A stretch of 64,000 bases of DNA from Marsupella aquatica (GCA_973895155.1 OZ316894.1:7626001-7690000), one strand, 5' to 3'. Positions 1 to 13,068 are shown, numbered from the stretch's first letter. A program made the numbers and translations. The notes: a model not told the origin generated them from the letters alone.

Positions 1-27
1 TTACAGGATTGTATATTTGTACCGCTT

Positions 28-37
28 CTTATAAAGC
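28..37 (+). promoter_or_regulatory. Probable TATA box of the UGT gene
   Basis: The sequence CTTATAAAGC lies about 230 bases upstream of the UGT start codon. Transcription starting about 30 bases downstream would give a 5' leader of roughly 200 bases, an ordinary length for a plant gene. The call rests only on motif and position. Confidence 0.4.
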
Positions 38-266
38 AGTGGATCTCAGACTACCGTAGCAAAACTGCATTGATTTGTAGCTAGAGCAAGCTTCAAGGAA
101 CCACTGGAAGATTTGGAGAGTCCAATTTGGGAAGATTCCGAGACACATAGAACCGACGGGAACAGCGGATCGAGTGAGTATCGAGAGCTGAACGACTGAT
201 CGAGATTTTGAGTTCGGGGAGGGACTGGGAACTTTGTGCTGTAACTGAGGGAGTCATTTTGAGGAA

Positions 267-2987
267 ATGGGAAGTTTAGGCACACAAGCCAAGTCGCGAC
301 CTCACATACTCATTGTGCCGGTTGATGCTGCTGGACACTATTATCAACTGGAGAAGCTTCTGAAACTGTGCAGCAGCTATGGCCCGGGCGTCACCGTTAC
401 TTACGTCACCACAGAACCTAGGTGCTCAGAGCTGGCCAAAATGCATGCCAAGGGTGAATTCCATGGCATCGACTTGCGTCTGGAACCACTTTTCACAGAT
501 AGTTTACTTTATCTCCAAGATCTACATTTTCCAATCCGGGTTGGATACGCATACGAGAAGTTTCGGAAGGAATTTGAACCTTTTGCCAACAAATTGATCG
601 ACTTGAAGGCCAAGGGTCTGCCGGGAGTCCCGACTTGTGTGATATCGGATTGCTTACTATATTTTGCTGGGGTACTGTATATCTTGTCCATCCTACAGAC
701 GTAGTAAACAGAAATCTAGGAGAGCTGTAGTGGTCACCGAACAACCATCACTTCATTTCGTTTTGGAAGATTTGAATCTCTACAGATCGAACGAGTGTAG
801 AACAGATAAAACTTTGGAGGGATCTGGTGGTAGAACGCTGACAGAGTATGACCTGAAATATTGACAGTAGCAAGGATCTGATTGTGGGAAAACATTTGAG
901 ATGCAGGAGCTGGCGATTCAATTGGATGTACCGTGGTATTCAATCTATGTCCCAAGCCCAGCATTTGCAGCGGTCACCTGTCTTGCAGCTTCGACGGTGT
1001 CAAAAGAAGCCTTGCACCCCTTTGAATCCCCTAGACGACACGAGATGTTGGATATCCCTGGCTGCCAATTTGCAAGGGTTCGAGATATTTACGTGGAGAA
1101 CATGCAGTACCCAGACTATTGGAACTACCATTCTGAAATAATGACTAGAGCCACAGGACTTGTGTTTAACGTTGCAGAAGAGCTGGACGCCCCTGCTGGA
1201 ACCCTGGACGCTATTAGGGTCGAAACTGAGCTCAGGGCCAGAGCTGCTAATCGGCAGGTAACGTTACTTGCATTTTCCGTCTCTTGAAGGGCATATGCCT
1301 TGATCCCCAACGTCGTCAATGAAGCCAGAACAGACGGAATGATCGAAGGACCAACCAGGGCATGGGTCCAATAACGAACGCTAATTACTTTATAGAAAGC
1401 GTAGACCCTGCTTCGGATGCTTTCAATTCGGGTATGCATATGCACTCAATTTGCTGTTATATGGTTTAGGGACAACGAATGTACATTTCTGGACGTAGTT
1501 CGTCTAGTGGTACTACGCGTCTATGTAACCAGGTCGCAGACCTCTGATTTTCACCTACAAGAATCGGAGGTCTATAGTGTATCTTTAGATCAAGAAGTGT
1601 CTCTCCGGTTTCCTTGGGTGAAAAATGGTCAGTAGACATGTTAGGCGATATATGTAGTGTAATGCCTCTGATTGCGGTGCGATTGTGCAGCCTCCGAAGG
1701 TCTTTGCAATCGGTCCGCTTTTGAACTTTCCTGGCTTCACAGGCTCTCGCAGCAGCAACGTGGAAGAAGCAGTCTCTTCCCCAGTATTCGAATTCCTAGA
1801 CTCTCATCCCGCCTCCTCTGTTCTTTACATTTGCTTCGGGTCCTTAGCCAACATTTCCCCAGACTCACTGACTGAGTTGGCTCATGGACTCGAGGCCAGC
1901 GGAGTGCCTTTCGTGTGGGTTATCAAATTCGTTACTACATTGGACGGGGCAACTCTCCCTCCCGGATTCAAAGAGCGAACAAAAGGGCGAGGCTACATCG
2001 AAGAAGGATGGGCACCACAAGCACAGATTCTACTGCATCCTTCCACCGGCGGTTTCCTGTCCCATTGTGGTTGGAATTCTGTTCTGGAAAGTTTATGTAG
2101 TGGAGTGCCGCTCGTTACTTGGCCGGCTTCTTTTGATCAACCCCTCGGCGCGAGGTGAGATATTTACACGTCTCAATGCTCTCCTAATTCCCAAGTGAAT
2201 GCAGATCTGGTAGATATGTGCTTTCCTCTATCCAATTGTTCGAATCTTTCTTCGTCACGGTGCTTTACGGAGAACTTGACCAGCCTCTTTGGTTATCCCA
2301 AAACCATGCGTTGAAGTTCATTGAAAAAGTTGTAAGTTGAGTTGCCTCTCGAATCATTTATTCCATTTGTAAACCTTTGAAGTGGACTAATTTCGTGTTC
2401 AAGTTTCCTAAGTACCTTTTCTTGAACTCTTACCCAAGTGAGGGTCTAAACTCATCTATATTTACAATTTCCTGCTGTACTATCTATAATTTTGATCCCT
2501 CTTATTGCTAGACTGAGTGATGGTGTTGCCCATCTGTAGTCTTAATTTAGATTAAATTTTTTTGGCTCAATGCAAAAAGCTAGCAAAAGTGTTCAAATAG
2601 CTCTGAAAAGAATGAGCACCTGCTCTTTCTGAAGCTCAGGTTGTGGACCTTTTTTTAATACATAGAATATAAAACACAAGTGTGAACATGCACAATCTGA
2701 GCTGAGGATGCAATAATTCTGGATGGTGCAGATTCGTGGAAAACATCGCAAAGAGTGGTGTATGTGTAAAGGACTACATGCCAGGAGATGAAGTGCTCCT
2801 TGTGCCCTCAAGGGAAGATGTGGGCAGGGCAGTGAGGCTCATAATGGTTGACGAGAAAGGAAATGAGTTTAGGAAGAATGCTAAAAAGTGGAAGACTGTC
2901 CTGACTGCAGCTGTAGAGGAAGGTGGTTCTTCGAACATGGCCTTAGTGCAGTTACTGGACGAAATTTTGCTAAGGTCTGAAGGCTAA
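267..2987 (+). CDS. UDP-glycosyltransferase, family 1 (four exons)
   Basis: Transfers a sugar, probably glucose, from UDP-sugar to a small acceptor in the cytosol. Proposed exons are 267-671, 907-1257, 1691-2154 and 2732-2987. All junctions are GT-AG and phases match, giving 491 residues, the usual size of plant UGTs. The N-terminal GH(Y) motif places the catalytic histidine at His24, and Asp128 in CVISDCLLYF fits the partner aspartate. The C-terminal PSPG box spans residues 359-402, is exactly 44 residues, contains HCGWNS and ends in Gln402; a final Gln is typical of glucose donors. The last intron splits an Arg codon right after the box. The ATG sits in a good context (GAAATGG). No frameshift or stop is seen, so the gene looks intact. 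Acceptor and subfamily cannot be read from sequence. Confidence 0.93.
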
Positions 2988-5900
2988 GTCGAAACCCCGA
3001 ATCTATGGTCATCTTTGCCACAGTATGACCACGCACACTGCAGAATCCTTTTGATGTCATCCGTGATCCCTTAGCTCTCAGAATTTGTGTCTAGCTTATC
3101 ACTGAACGAAAGGACAAACTATGTCAGCCTTGCCAGGCAACACAATAGGTGGAAGTGAGGGACTCTAAGGGACATTCACATGAATTGCTCAGGGGCACCC
3201 TTAAAAGTTCTGGTTCCTTAGTCGAAAGAGTTTCAAAAGTGGTTTCCTGTTACCTAAATTGTAGGTGACGGAGCGAGCTAGAATTTGCAAGCCAAATATG
3301 GTTTGAATGGCGTTCTCATTTCACAAAATGTATCATTGGTTCACTCTGTTCTCTGGAAAGTGTCCTAGATTATGGTACACAAACTACAGTAATTGTGGAT
3401 GTAGCGACATCAAGTTGCCTCCCTCTGCTACTACATGGTTTCAGCTGGCACTTGGTTTGTAGACGATCCAAGCTCAACTACCATTCAGCCCCATTGATCC
3501 CTGTCCAGCCCGACGGGAGTGTGGATGTGAGGCTGCAGAGCGAACGGCTCTTTGGTCTTCCTTAGTTTTTCCTTTGTTTTCTCCCCTTCATTGGGTTTCC
3601 TGCTCATGTGATTTGTCTCCTGTGTGGGTGGGTGCCTTTTATTTTGTTGGCAGTGTGATATAGATTCAGCCCTTCCCACCCCATAAATAGCAGGCACATT
3701 TTCAGACAACACTTATGTAACTTATTCATAAACAACAGTTATTCTATGTATTCAGGAGTGTAATTTGGCACATTCCAAGATTACACTAATTTGAATTCAT
3801 CACATTCAAACAAAAATTATATTGTAACATTTAGGATTATTGAGAGATTGATTGTTGAAAAGTAAGTTGGAAAAAGGACAAACACTGAATTCTGGGTCCG
3901 GAAGGTTCTCCCCAAATTCCACCTCCCCAAAAAATGTTAGCCACTTTTGGCTAATATTTGCTAGATTTTTTTAACACCATTAGCCAACCGTCCACCAAAT
4001 CATGGACCCCATTAGCTAGAATCTAATGGTACTCCTTTTTGGTGGACCCCATTAGCTAGAATCTAATGGTACTCCTTAAATTTAGGGATATCTGATGGTC
4101 ATGATTTAATTCAGTAAAATATGATAGAAAATATTCCTAGAATCTACTCCCTAAGAGTAGAAAACAAAATATTCCTAGAATCTACTCCCTAAGAGTAGAA
4201 AACATTCGCCACACTGGCTAAAAATTAAAAAACCTTAAAATATGCTGGTTCCCCTGGCTCCCCTGTCCTCAATCTCCTTCAAGTGTTTTTAGCAATCTAG
4301 GACTCTTGGACTTAGGATTGTGCTTTACAGTAGTGAAAAGTAGATAGGCATATTGGTCGCGGTAAAGTGCATTACTTCATTAAAACCATTTGTTTCTCTT
4401 CGTTATCCAACAGGGCACAAGGAGCAATCAACCACCAAGAAAACCTCCTTTTTTTTAAGTTTGCCACTAGCTTGATGCTGCATTGTCTATATTAGCTTTG
4501 ACCAACTAAGACACGAAAAAGCCAAATTCTGCTCAATTAAGCTATTGTAGCATATTAATCTCAACTGCTGATCTAAGTATTGTTTGCTCAATCCATGTTT
4601 TTTTTTTCAAGTTTTTTTTTGGCTTGAATTTATACTCCCTCATCCTATGACTAAACTTCCCTCTACCCTAGCCCAGATTGCCCTTACCATTCTCAACACT
4701 TGGTGGGTCTCTCGCTTGCCTTGCTCCTGCCCCTCACCCTATGCTTTGGTCATAAATCCCCGCCGCTGCACTTTGCTGGCAATTTGGAAGAGCTCCTGAC
4801 CAAATGATAGTAAATGCGTCTACTTCTAGTTCCCGCTCCAAATAGAATGTATTAAAATTTTGGACCTAACTAACAATATTTCAGAGTGCTTGTGAAATCT
4901 CCAAAGAATGATGTGGTATAAACTTTAATAATAGTGATGTGAACACTGGCTTTCCAGGGTACAGACCCATCTTTAAATGAATTAGTTTGTGGACCCCTAT
5001 CTGTTGTGATTGTATGTGAGGTATGTGTTGGACAATATATGTGAAATAGATAAATGTGTTATAAAAGGTGTGACAATGAACATATCTTTATTGAGACTAC
5101 ATGGTGGATCGAATCTGGAGGCTAGGCCAGCTGAAAATAGTGACCGAGCTGAATATATGAGCAAACCTCAACTAGTTCTGAAGCTGCAGCATGGTGCTCT
5201 GAGCTTGTTGCAATCCCAATCGCTTGGGAGTTCAGCTCTGGAGCCAGCAAAGGTATTTCAATTAGGAATCATGAGCACAATTGAAGATCTAATTGCAGGT
5301 TGGAATGGAAATGGAGCTTACCCGAGAACGTAAAATACAGCTCTCCTTTGGATCATCTAGAACACCTTTGAACAAAGACCGGACAAACTGCAGTTCAACA
5401 AAATCCTTGCCAGAATAGTTTTTCGACTCATCCAAAGCCAGCTATTTCAACAATGGATTTTAGAAAATAATGCAACACACTTCTCCACGGTATTGCTTAG
5501 AGTGAGTAAACCTATGTGTCAAGCTTAGGGCCATCTACATTAATTCTCGCTTGTCTCAAGCGATTGCTGTCTGGTAGGTAGCGGTGGTGGCCAGAGTTGG
5601 TTCACAATTATCTTGTACGTATCTAGTGCGAGGCACTTTGGAACCCACGATGCCATCACAATTTAAACCATAGAATTGTCTAGGTTATCACTTTATCTCA
5701 ATATGGTCAGTTCGCAAAACTTTGTTCACTAGAAGTCTAGTGTTTAGCATAGTTGTCAAGGTTTGGTCACGACAGATTCACGACGGAGACTTTCTAGTAG
5801 TCACAACAACTTTGACTATTGGGAACTGTACCGTGGTACTCCACCACCAGGACACCGACGCTACCACAGAATGGGCATTTGTTGTACGCCTAGAAGGATT

Positions 5901-7434
5901 CAATTTTTTTCAAGCAGTGGTGTTCAGAGTTGATTGAGAGGCATTTAATTTCGCACCGAGGGGATTTCAAGTCCTCAAGAATAATTCTTATCTGAGTAGC
6001 TAGATTGCGCGATTGATCATACTTCCGGATGAATGGAGCCTATGTAAGGGGAGGATCGCAGCATGGCCATTTGAAATTGTGTCATCTCGGAGCCTTCCTG
6101 TGCTTGTCTGATCTTGGGCACGGCGAAGACTAGGAGGCCCATTTATTAATTTTTTAGATAGCCATACTCTTGCATCTCTAAACAGAGCTCACTGCCAAAA
6201 AACTCACGAGTGTATCATCGATAAATTTCTAGCCGAGCTGCAAATTGTTACCCTTGAATTGTTTCTTTACCAGAAGTCCAGGAGAGACTCAAAGCATAAA
6301 GCCAGGTCAGCAATGAGAGAGAGAGCAAGGGGCGGCAGGCGAAGCAAGGAAGATTCTAACCAGAGCGTTTAATAGTCTCAACGCACTCCCTGTTCTCCCA
6401 CTCGGCTGTGAAAGTGGAGTGGTTGAAGTATTTGCTTTAGCAGTGACTTAGTCCCGTGAACTTGGTGACCATTGGGTCTGTCTTGTCACTTTGAGATTGA
6501 AACACATTGTTGGTCTCCTCGGACACTCATTTTGTCATTTCATCGATTATTGCTATTCGAGACTTCGGTGTCTCATGACTTCATTGGACCCCTTCACATT
6601 CAATTCTTCCGTTTATTCAATCATTCTTTCCACATGTTGCGGATTTCGGTTATAAATCGCGGATCACATAGTCCCATTGGAATCCTTGGAGATCAATTGC
6701 TCTCATCCTTTCACCTTCGCAATCACATCCTGGCTAGTTTTGGTGTTTCCCTCCCCTCCTCTCTTTTGTTCAATCCAAAGTCGTCTCTCTATCATTGGTT
6801 GCCTCGCTTCTTGTGCTTCGTTGTGGAGCAAGAGTACTCAACCTCTTCATGGTCCAGTCAATGCCTCCGTCTTAGGTGAGGAGCAATGACGTCTTCCTGA
6901 ATTCCCTTACTCTCAAATTTTTTTGATTCGATATTCATTTGCAGATTGAAGCAATTTCCGAAATTCAATTCCGAGCAGCAATTTCAGAGCTCTCATTGAG
7001 GACTACAGTGATTTCCTCAAGAGAGAGTATCGTTTGTTAGCCATGACTGAGAATTGCTCTTCTGACTGCCTCTCGTGTGCGGATGAACTTGACCTTCCGC
7101 TAAAGAAAGAGAAAAAGAGAGAGTCAATCTTGGTTTGCACTCTCTGCACTTGTTGGGAAGGTTAGATGAGTATTCCATTACCTCATCGCCACTTCTTCTG
7201 TCCTTGAGCACGACACGAGGAAATGAGGAAACACAAGGTTACCTTCTGCCACTGTGGGATTCTTAACTGTCATGCTGTGTTGCTTAATTTAATTACTTAT
7301 TTATTATGGAATTGAAACCACAATTCACAAAAAAGGGTGGGCAGTTGGTTATTTGTGGTAAATAAAACTGAGTTGCGGGCCTACTCAGGGTAAATAAAAC
7401 AGTTACTTTTGATTACTTTTCACATGAAGATTTA
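2988..7434. other. Intergenic, AT-rich, with small tandem duplications
   Basis: I recognise no coding gene. The segment holds a duplicated 38-base unit around 4003-4078 (GGACCCCATTAGCTAGAATC repeated), a duplicated 42-base unit around 4125-4204 (CCTAGAATCTACTCCCTAAG repeated), a poly-T tract near 4600, and a pyrimidine-rich TTCTCCCCTT/TTGGGTTTC stretch at 3540-3660 that recurs elsewhere. Short open frames (5010-5333, 5722-5937, 6472-6879) have no familiar motif and no convincing splice context. Confidence 0.6.
4003..4204. repeat. Two adjacent short tandem duplications
   Basis: One unit starts with GGACCCCATTAGCTAGAATC and occurs twice between about 4003 and 4078, separated by a few bases. 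A second unit carrying CCTAGAATCTACTCCCTAAG occurs twice between about 4125 and 4204. The copies are nearly identical, so the duplications are recent. Confidence 0.8.
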
Positions 7435-7585
7435 TGGCATGGCGTCCCCAATTTTACCAAAATCCTGTCGCAAACACAAATGTTAAAGTTATTTTATTTT
7501 GTAAACCAATTCGTACCTGTTTGCAATGCATCATGATGACATGGCATGTTGTGGAGCGAGGAATTTTGGAAGGGACCTCTAGTGA
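7435..7585 (+). repeat. Dispersed repeat, copy 1
   Basis: About 150 bases starting TATGGCATGG and ending GGAAGGGACCTCTAGTG match a second region at 26891-27043 in the same orientation. The best-preserved part is AATTTTGGAAGGGACCTCTA. The family is not identified; it has no coding content. Confidence 0.6.
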
Positions 7586-8833
7586 GAAGAGTATTTGACG
7601 TGAATTACTTCCTTGGAATAAAGAATAAACTGGGGCGGTAATAGTTGATAAATGCGTCACTGAAGTTTACCCGAAACAATATACGGGTAAATAGCATTTT
7701 CAAATTTCAAATTCGAGGACGATGGCGGGCTTGACCGGCTCGCAACGCGCCACCCGGGTAGGCCCCAACCAACCGGACCTCCGACAATTTTGACCGCGGT
7801 CACTTGGCCGGAGCTACTACTGTAGGTTCGGGGATAGGTACCGGCTGTGTAGGTTCGGCGCTCCGTCGCTAAAGTACTTATCGTCCCGCTCCGTCAAGAG
7901 GTCGGCAGGTGGATCACAGAGCAAGTCCTCGATCTGCTCCTTCACGACACACGTTTGGACTGTTTGGATTGCTGGCAGGCATTCGAATGACAGTTGGTTG
8001 TTAGTTACTGCTGTTTTGCAGTGCAGTTCAGCACGTGCTGATTAGGACGAGATTGTGTTAGGAACCGCGATGACTGAAAATATAAGTCGAGCTTTTGTGA
8101 GAACGCAACAGTTGTTTTCCAGAAATTTTGGCGAAAGAAGCCTCGGTCAATTATTTTCCCAAGATTCTCAGCGCAAATAGATGATTATAAGAGTTCATCT
8201 CCCGGTTGCACAATTCCCCGCAATTCTCGTGTCCCACGTAATTTCTAAAGACGACAGAATTCCGTGCTTGTACTCCCCCAGAATTCTCATTGCAAACGGT
8301 CAAGTCAGACTCGGGCTAGTGAACCAGTAATGTAGGTCTTTTGACTCTTGGCTTCACTCTGCGGACAGAAGAAACAGGACAGTCGCTTTATCGCTTAGTT
8401 ACAGGAATCTTTGCGATAATAAATAACACCCTGTTGGGCATCAAGCGATGCTCCATCATAGACTGATTGGAGTATCTGAATATTTCTAGCAGTCATGCTT
8501 TTACTTTCCATTTTGGTGCACCTGTACCATATTTACAAATGCCGGGAAGCTCTGGCCAGAACACCTGGGCCCTACAAGGCCTGTCCATGAGTGTAACACA
8601 CCTTCCAGCGTTAGCTCACAATGCCATTTATAGTGGCCTGAATGAATGACAAACTTGTTCTTCTTTACAAAACTCGGTATTGTAGATTAAATGAAGGGCG
8701 ATGTTGCTCATTTTTACAAAGCCCTGCATTGTGGAATGCTGATATGAACAGACTTGCTCACTCGTTCTGGAGCGTTACTAGTACGCAAAACCTAGACCAG
8801 TTCCTTTCTCAGCTTTGTCGGAAACTCGAACAA
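7586..8833. other. Intergenic, GC-rich block then unique sequence
   Basis: A GC-rich block at about 7720-7870 looks like promoter-type sequence, but no gene follows that I can model. A 60-codon open frame at 8467-8649 has no upstream start or domain I recognise. It could be a terminal exon of an unmodelled gene, but I cannot support that. Confidence 0.4.
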
Positions 8834-9465
8834 GTGTGACTTTCGGCCAACCAAACACCGCAAGTGCTGTGAATGGAGGCCTGTTTGTCGAGGAACAGTG
8901 CTCACGGGGTTCATCCTCTTTAGATTTTGGTCGGTTACTTCTAGTGCTCGTACACTGCAATGATACTGCTGATGAGGTCAACCTGGTTAAGTGAAACTAT
9001 CCAAGAATTAGTTTTGGTTACTTTTGGTGCTCGTTCCTTGCAAGGTTGACGAGGTTTAGGGCTTTCAGGGTTAGGTATTTAGGGTTTATGCTATTTAGAT
9101 TAAATTGGCCACCTCTTGAGGGAATTGGGGAGCACCTGTAGGGTGCCCTGCCTTACAACAAGGCAACCCCAAGGCGTGACATACGGAGCCGAAGTAGCAA
9201 GCTACGTCATTGGCCCCGCACCCTGTAGAACATTAGACTGTGTCAATGTTGATCGTCCCCTAACCAGAAGAACTGATTAGAGTGGGGGTAACATATGATC
9301 TCAGCCTAATGGGGACACAGAAGGGCACTCTCTGTTTAAGTACCTTAGGGAAGTGAGCTGACTGTAGCCTGAACTTATGGTTTTTCCCTTACCATCTCTC
9401 CACACAAAGCTGAAAATAGCCTAAACTTATGGTCTTTTCATTACCAGCTCTCGAGAAAGAGTTGG
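8834..9465. mobile_element. Partial non-autonomous element, copy A (body X plus right end Y)
   Basis: Body X at 8834-9340 matches 50038-50559 over about 500 bases (shared words include GATTTTGGTCGGTTACTTCT and TCGTCCCCTAACCAGAAGAA). It runs directly into Y at 9341-9465, which contains two tandem units with CTTATGG at 9375 and 9425 and ends in CTCTCGAGAAAGAG. Y recurs inverted at 49189-49410 and direct at 60297-60540. A full element would then be Y' (inverted), X, Y: long inverted ends built of tandem repeats, as in foldback or some Mutator-like elements. The left end of copy A appears truncated. No transposase is encoded. Confidence 0.7.
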
Positions 9466-10729
9466 AAATCGCCGACGGGTAAAGGGTGTACCGGAGGCCG
9501 GAGGGGGCCGTAGCCTAGGGACGGACCGAGGCAGAGCTTCACGACCGAACGAGGCACCGAGTGGACTGGTCAAAGGAACGAAGCGGATCCGAAGGGGGAC
9601 GAGGCCTGGATGGACTGGGCACTGGGGACTGGGCAGGGCAGGGAAGGGCAGGGAAGGGCAGGACTGGGCGGGCGCCGTGCAGGGACACCCGCAGGGGCAG
9701 AGGGACAGGGCGACGGAGCGACTAGACAGAGGGGTCCAGTCGACGAACAGCGAGTGCCAGCCTACGCTTTCCTCTCTGCACGGGCGGTGAACAGGGACTC
9801 TGTCGGAGACTGGACTCTGGAGTACTGGACTGGGACATTCGCGCTTTGGCAGGTGCAATGCGCGTTGGAGGCATCTGAAGCTCTGACCAGGAGGGAGCAC
9901 CCTGGTGGTGGAGACTGGTAAAGCAGCCAAGCGAAAAGCAATATGCATTATAGGATTGTACAGTAATTTGAGGGGGGAGGACGAGGAGGACGAGGAGGAG
10001 AAGGAGCAGGCCTAGTGTACAATAGCCTGTGGAGGCATTTGCTTTTGATTTGGTTCGTGATTTCCTGAAGAGGAGGAGCAGGAGGAGGAGGAGGCCTAGT
10101 GTGGAGGCCAGCAATTTCGTCGTCTCCATTGATTGTAAGATTTGCGCTCCACCTTGGAGTTCGTGCGGAGCTGCGCTGGCCTGCGAGTATGTAGGCGGAG
10201 ATTTGGAGAGAAGAGAGTCAAGGTTGCGGAGAAAGAAGACTGGCGTGGAGCTGGTATTTGGGTGCAGGGAGCGAGGAGACTGGCTGGCTGTGAGCTCAGA
10301 AGGGTCTCGTTCTGAGTCCTTCTTCTCTCGCTGTTGTCGTTCTCCGACTGCTTGCTGCCTTCGGGGTCTGCATTTGTGCAGGTGATTGATTGATGACGGA
10401 GATTGTAGTGCCAAGGAAATACATTCTGGTGACCGGCATTGCGCAGGACTTGCAGGTGTCAGAGAGGAGACGGAGGAGTTTTTGAAGTTTCTTCGCCTGC
10501 TTGCATGTTCTGAATCGTCAGCCTGGTCTCCTGCGTTTCAAGAAGGGCGCATTTGTTCGACTCTGTGTTGTTTGCATCCTCCACCGGTCGTCAGATATGC
10601 GATTGGATTTTGTCAAGTGGTGAATTTGTTTGCCCAATCTTTTGTAGTCCGCTTGACGAAGGGCTCCGTTGATTCTGTCCGAGGAGCGGTTTGGAGAACG
10701 GGTAGAGAACAGAGGAGAAAGGGGCAGTC
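9466..10729. other. GC-rich and purine-rich region, probable 5' leader of the next ORF
   Basis: It contains simple GGGCAGGGCAG-type repeats (about 9630-9680) and two GAGGAG-rich blocks (about 9970-10010 and 10060-10095), each followed by AGGCCTAGTGT. Long open frames on both strands here (9427-9948 minus, 9722-10414 minus, 10029-10385 plus) follow the base composition and show no domain. The region is most likely promoter and leader DNA. Confidence 0.45.
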
Positions 10730-11131
10730 ATGAAAGATAGACACGGAAGCCTCGTTCTGCCACGGTATAATAGTGCTGCGTCAGGTTCGGGGACCTTGAG
10801 CCCAAGCACGAGCCCGAGCACGAGTCCCACTGGTTCCCAGAGAGAAGTGTCGCTGGAGCGGGGAGACTCAATTCTGCTCGACATCGAGGAAGGAGCAGAG
10901 ACGGGAGATGCATCTGGAAAGAGGCAAGCGACTTGGTGGCAACCGAGTATGATTGCCTCGCCTTTCAGGTCTGCTGTCGTCTCCAACCTCGGCTCCGCAG
11001 TGAGCACTGGCTGGAGCAGAGCGCGTAGTGCCGTGGTTGGCTCGTCTTTAACCTCGTACATTCGTCGCGTTCCCGCATTGGAGAAGCCGTTTGATCTTAG
11101 GGAAATGCCCAGCGGCTCCAACAATATATGA
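10730..11131 (+). CDS. Small Ser-rich protein of unknown function
   Basis: This single open frame has 133 codons from an ATG at 10730. The N-terminus is Ser/Pro/Thr-rich (STSPSTSPTGS), followed by an acidic stretch (SILLDIEEGAE) and a basic, small-residue C-terminal half. I see no signal peptide, membrane segment or known domain. Bases 10828-11331, spanning the 3' two thirds of the frame and 200 bases beyond its stop, are present at about 97-98% identity at 49446-49948. In that copy TGGCAA has become TGGTAA (a stop) and a one-base deletion shifts the frame. The intact frame suggests that this locus is the parent, or nearer to it. It may be the first exon of a larger gene or a fragment itself. 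Confidence 0.45.
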   Translation: MKDRHGSLVLPRYNSAASGSGTLSPSTSPSTSPTGSQREVSLERGDSILLDIEEGAETGDASGKRQATWWQPSMIASPFRSAVVSNLGSAVSTGWSRARSAVVGSSLTSYIRRVPALEKPFDLREMPSGSNNI

Positions 11132-12877
11132 AATGCGATGAAGCCCGTAACTATTCGTCGACACTCTCTCTGAACACCAATCATTGACGGAACGAAAGCA
11201 TCATTTGCCAATGGCTCCTTCTCTACTAAAGTATATGTGAGGTTTCTTGTGAATGCACCATGAAGGACTAAGCTTAAGCATCTCTACGAGCGGATTCGCC
11301 GAGTAAATAACCCCTTGCCATTTATGCAATTTTGGGCCTTTGGTTTCGGAGAGAGGAGATGGATTGCAGGGCGCGGCAGCAGCAGCAGCAGCAGCCATAG
11401 GAAGCTGTATTGCTACGATTGTCCCACTCAATCAACAAGGCACTATTATGTCATCGACTGTCCTCTATAGCTAGAGAGACTAGGATAGAGAGTGATATCA
11501 GGTCTGTAAAGAGATTACTATCGTGGGAGACTTTTTCTCCGAAGAACATTTCGGTTGGAAATGTACGAACAGAAGTGTGACCGTAAGCGCATCTGTCCAC
11601 CAACGCTGACAATGTGAAGAGAAACTTTCGTCACAATGTGTACCGTTGGTGCAGACGGAGTGAACCTGTCAATTACTATGGAGCGCATCAATTATTCTTT
11701 CAGCATGCAGTCGTACCTCATTCTTTGCAAATACATTGTGCGGAGGACGATCGACTCCGGACCACATTGTAGGCAGATCCAGAGTCGTCGCTGCATGTTT
11801 CTTAGCAAAATGAACATTGTAGACAATATAGGGTGATTACTCGTTCCACTTGCTTGTCTTGCTTAATGCGAACGAGCACGGTTCTCTTGTCAGTGGTTGG
11901 AGGGTAAGCAACAAGTAGGCGTGTCCAGTTTTCATTCTACAGAAGGGAGCCTCGGACCATTAACTTGTAATCTTTGATCATGATACCGGTATTGTTTATA
12001 CGAAATTCGGTTCTCAAGAGAGTTCAGCACTAGACATGCTTAGGATGCTGTCAATTGTCTATCGCATTGTCCAATAATATGCCGGATCTGTGATGCTTCC
12101 AGTCGGTGGAGTCCAATCGCGATTGATCGCCAAGTTTGGTGAAATTATTTGTGATGTGTTTCTGTTGACATTTGTGTATTTCCCCTTTCTTAATGTCGCC
12201 GAATTTCTGAGGAGTTGGGTTTCACGAGTTGAATGAGCCTTTCATTGGGTATACCTCTACCTGTCCTGCTCAGATAACGAGGTCTTCCTTGACTGCAAAA
12301 TCCAAGCGTAAACAAAAATTGGCAGCTCTGCAGAATGTTCTTGGCAGTGTCCCTTGGGCTTTTGAAAACTGGAGGCAGTGAAGGACCGGATTAGCATTAC
12401 GGAATTAGATGATTAATACAGTTCCGAATTATGAACAGATGGACTCGATTTCGACGACGAGGATAAGGAATGGAAAGTTGACGGGCCAGAACGTAGGCAT
12501 GTCGCTACTTTCTCGTGAAAATTCGTTGACATGGTTTCATGTCAGTGCGCTGATACGCAAATGAATAAACTACTATTGCGTCGTGAAGCGCACGGGTAGG
12601 GTAGTGACCAGAGTGTAGGCGGCCATACCAACATCGCTCTGAGTGGTTCTTCCCGAATAATAAGTCCAACAAAGACAACCTATCGAACCGTGGTCTGCAG
12701 CCGAAACAAGCCTCGTCACATTTGGCACGCTCACACCCAACGGGGCAACGCCAAAACGTTAACTTCCGATGGACGACAGCTTCAAGGGGTCGTTAGCCGT
12801 ATCCCGATCCTAACAATATCAACTTCCAAATGAGATTCTGCACTGCTATGTTCGCATTGTTTACTCCTGAACGCGCC
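11132..12877. other. Intergenic, no gene seen
   Basis: The first 200 bases belong to the segment duplicated at 49.4-49.9 kb. A CAG-type run lies near 11376-11397. Beyond that I see only short random open frames. Confidence 0.55.
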
Positions 12878-13068
12878 AATTTACACAGGTCAGGACTCAG
12901 GCGCGTCAGTTTGTCCATTGTTCATGAAGTTTTACACTTACACTTCGTCTGGTAGTCTGGTAGTACCAGCCACCGCCAATTTACACAGGTCAGGACTCAG
13001 GCGCGTCAGTTTGTCCATTGTTCATGAAGTTTTGCACTTACACTTCGTCTGGTCCTGTACCAGCCACC
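12878..13068. repeat. Tandem duplication, two units of about 100 bases
   Basis: Both units begin AATTTACACAGGTCAGGACT, and both contain GTTCATGAAGTTTT and CACTTCGTCTGGT. They start near 12878 and 12978. The second is slightly shorter, and differences are few. Confidence 0.85.

Noticed and set aside
6472-6879. 135-codon plus-strand frame
   Set aside because: Ser/Leu/His/Phe-rich reading of pyrimidine-rich DNA with no domain or conserved pattern.
8467-8649. 60-codon frame as the last exon of an unseen gene
   Set aside because: No partner exons or domain could be found upstream.
9427-9948. 173-codon minus-strand frame
   Set aside because: GC-rich simple sequence, partly inside element end Y; no motif.
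9722-10414. 230-codon minus-strand frame
   Set aside because: It lies over purine-rich low-complexity DNA and its reading follows composition (Leu/Ser runs). No domain is seen, and it overlaps the likely leader of the 10730 gene.
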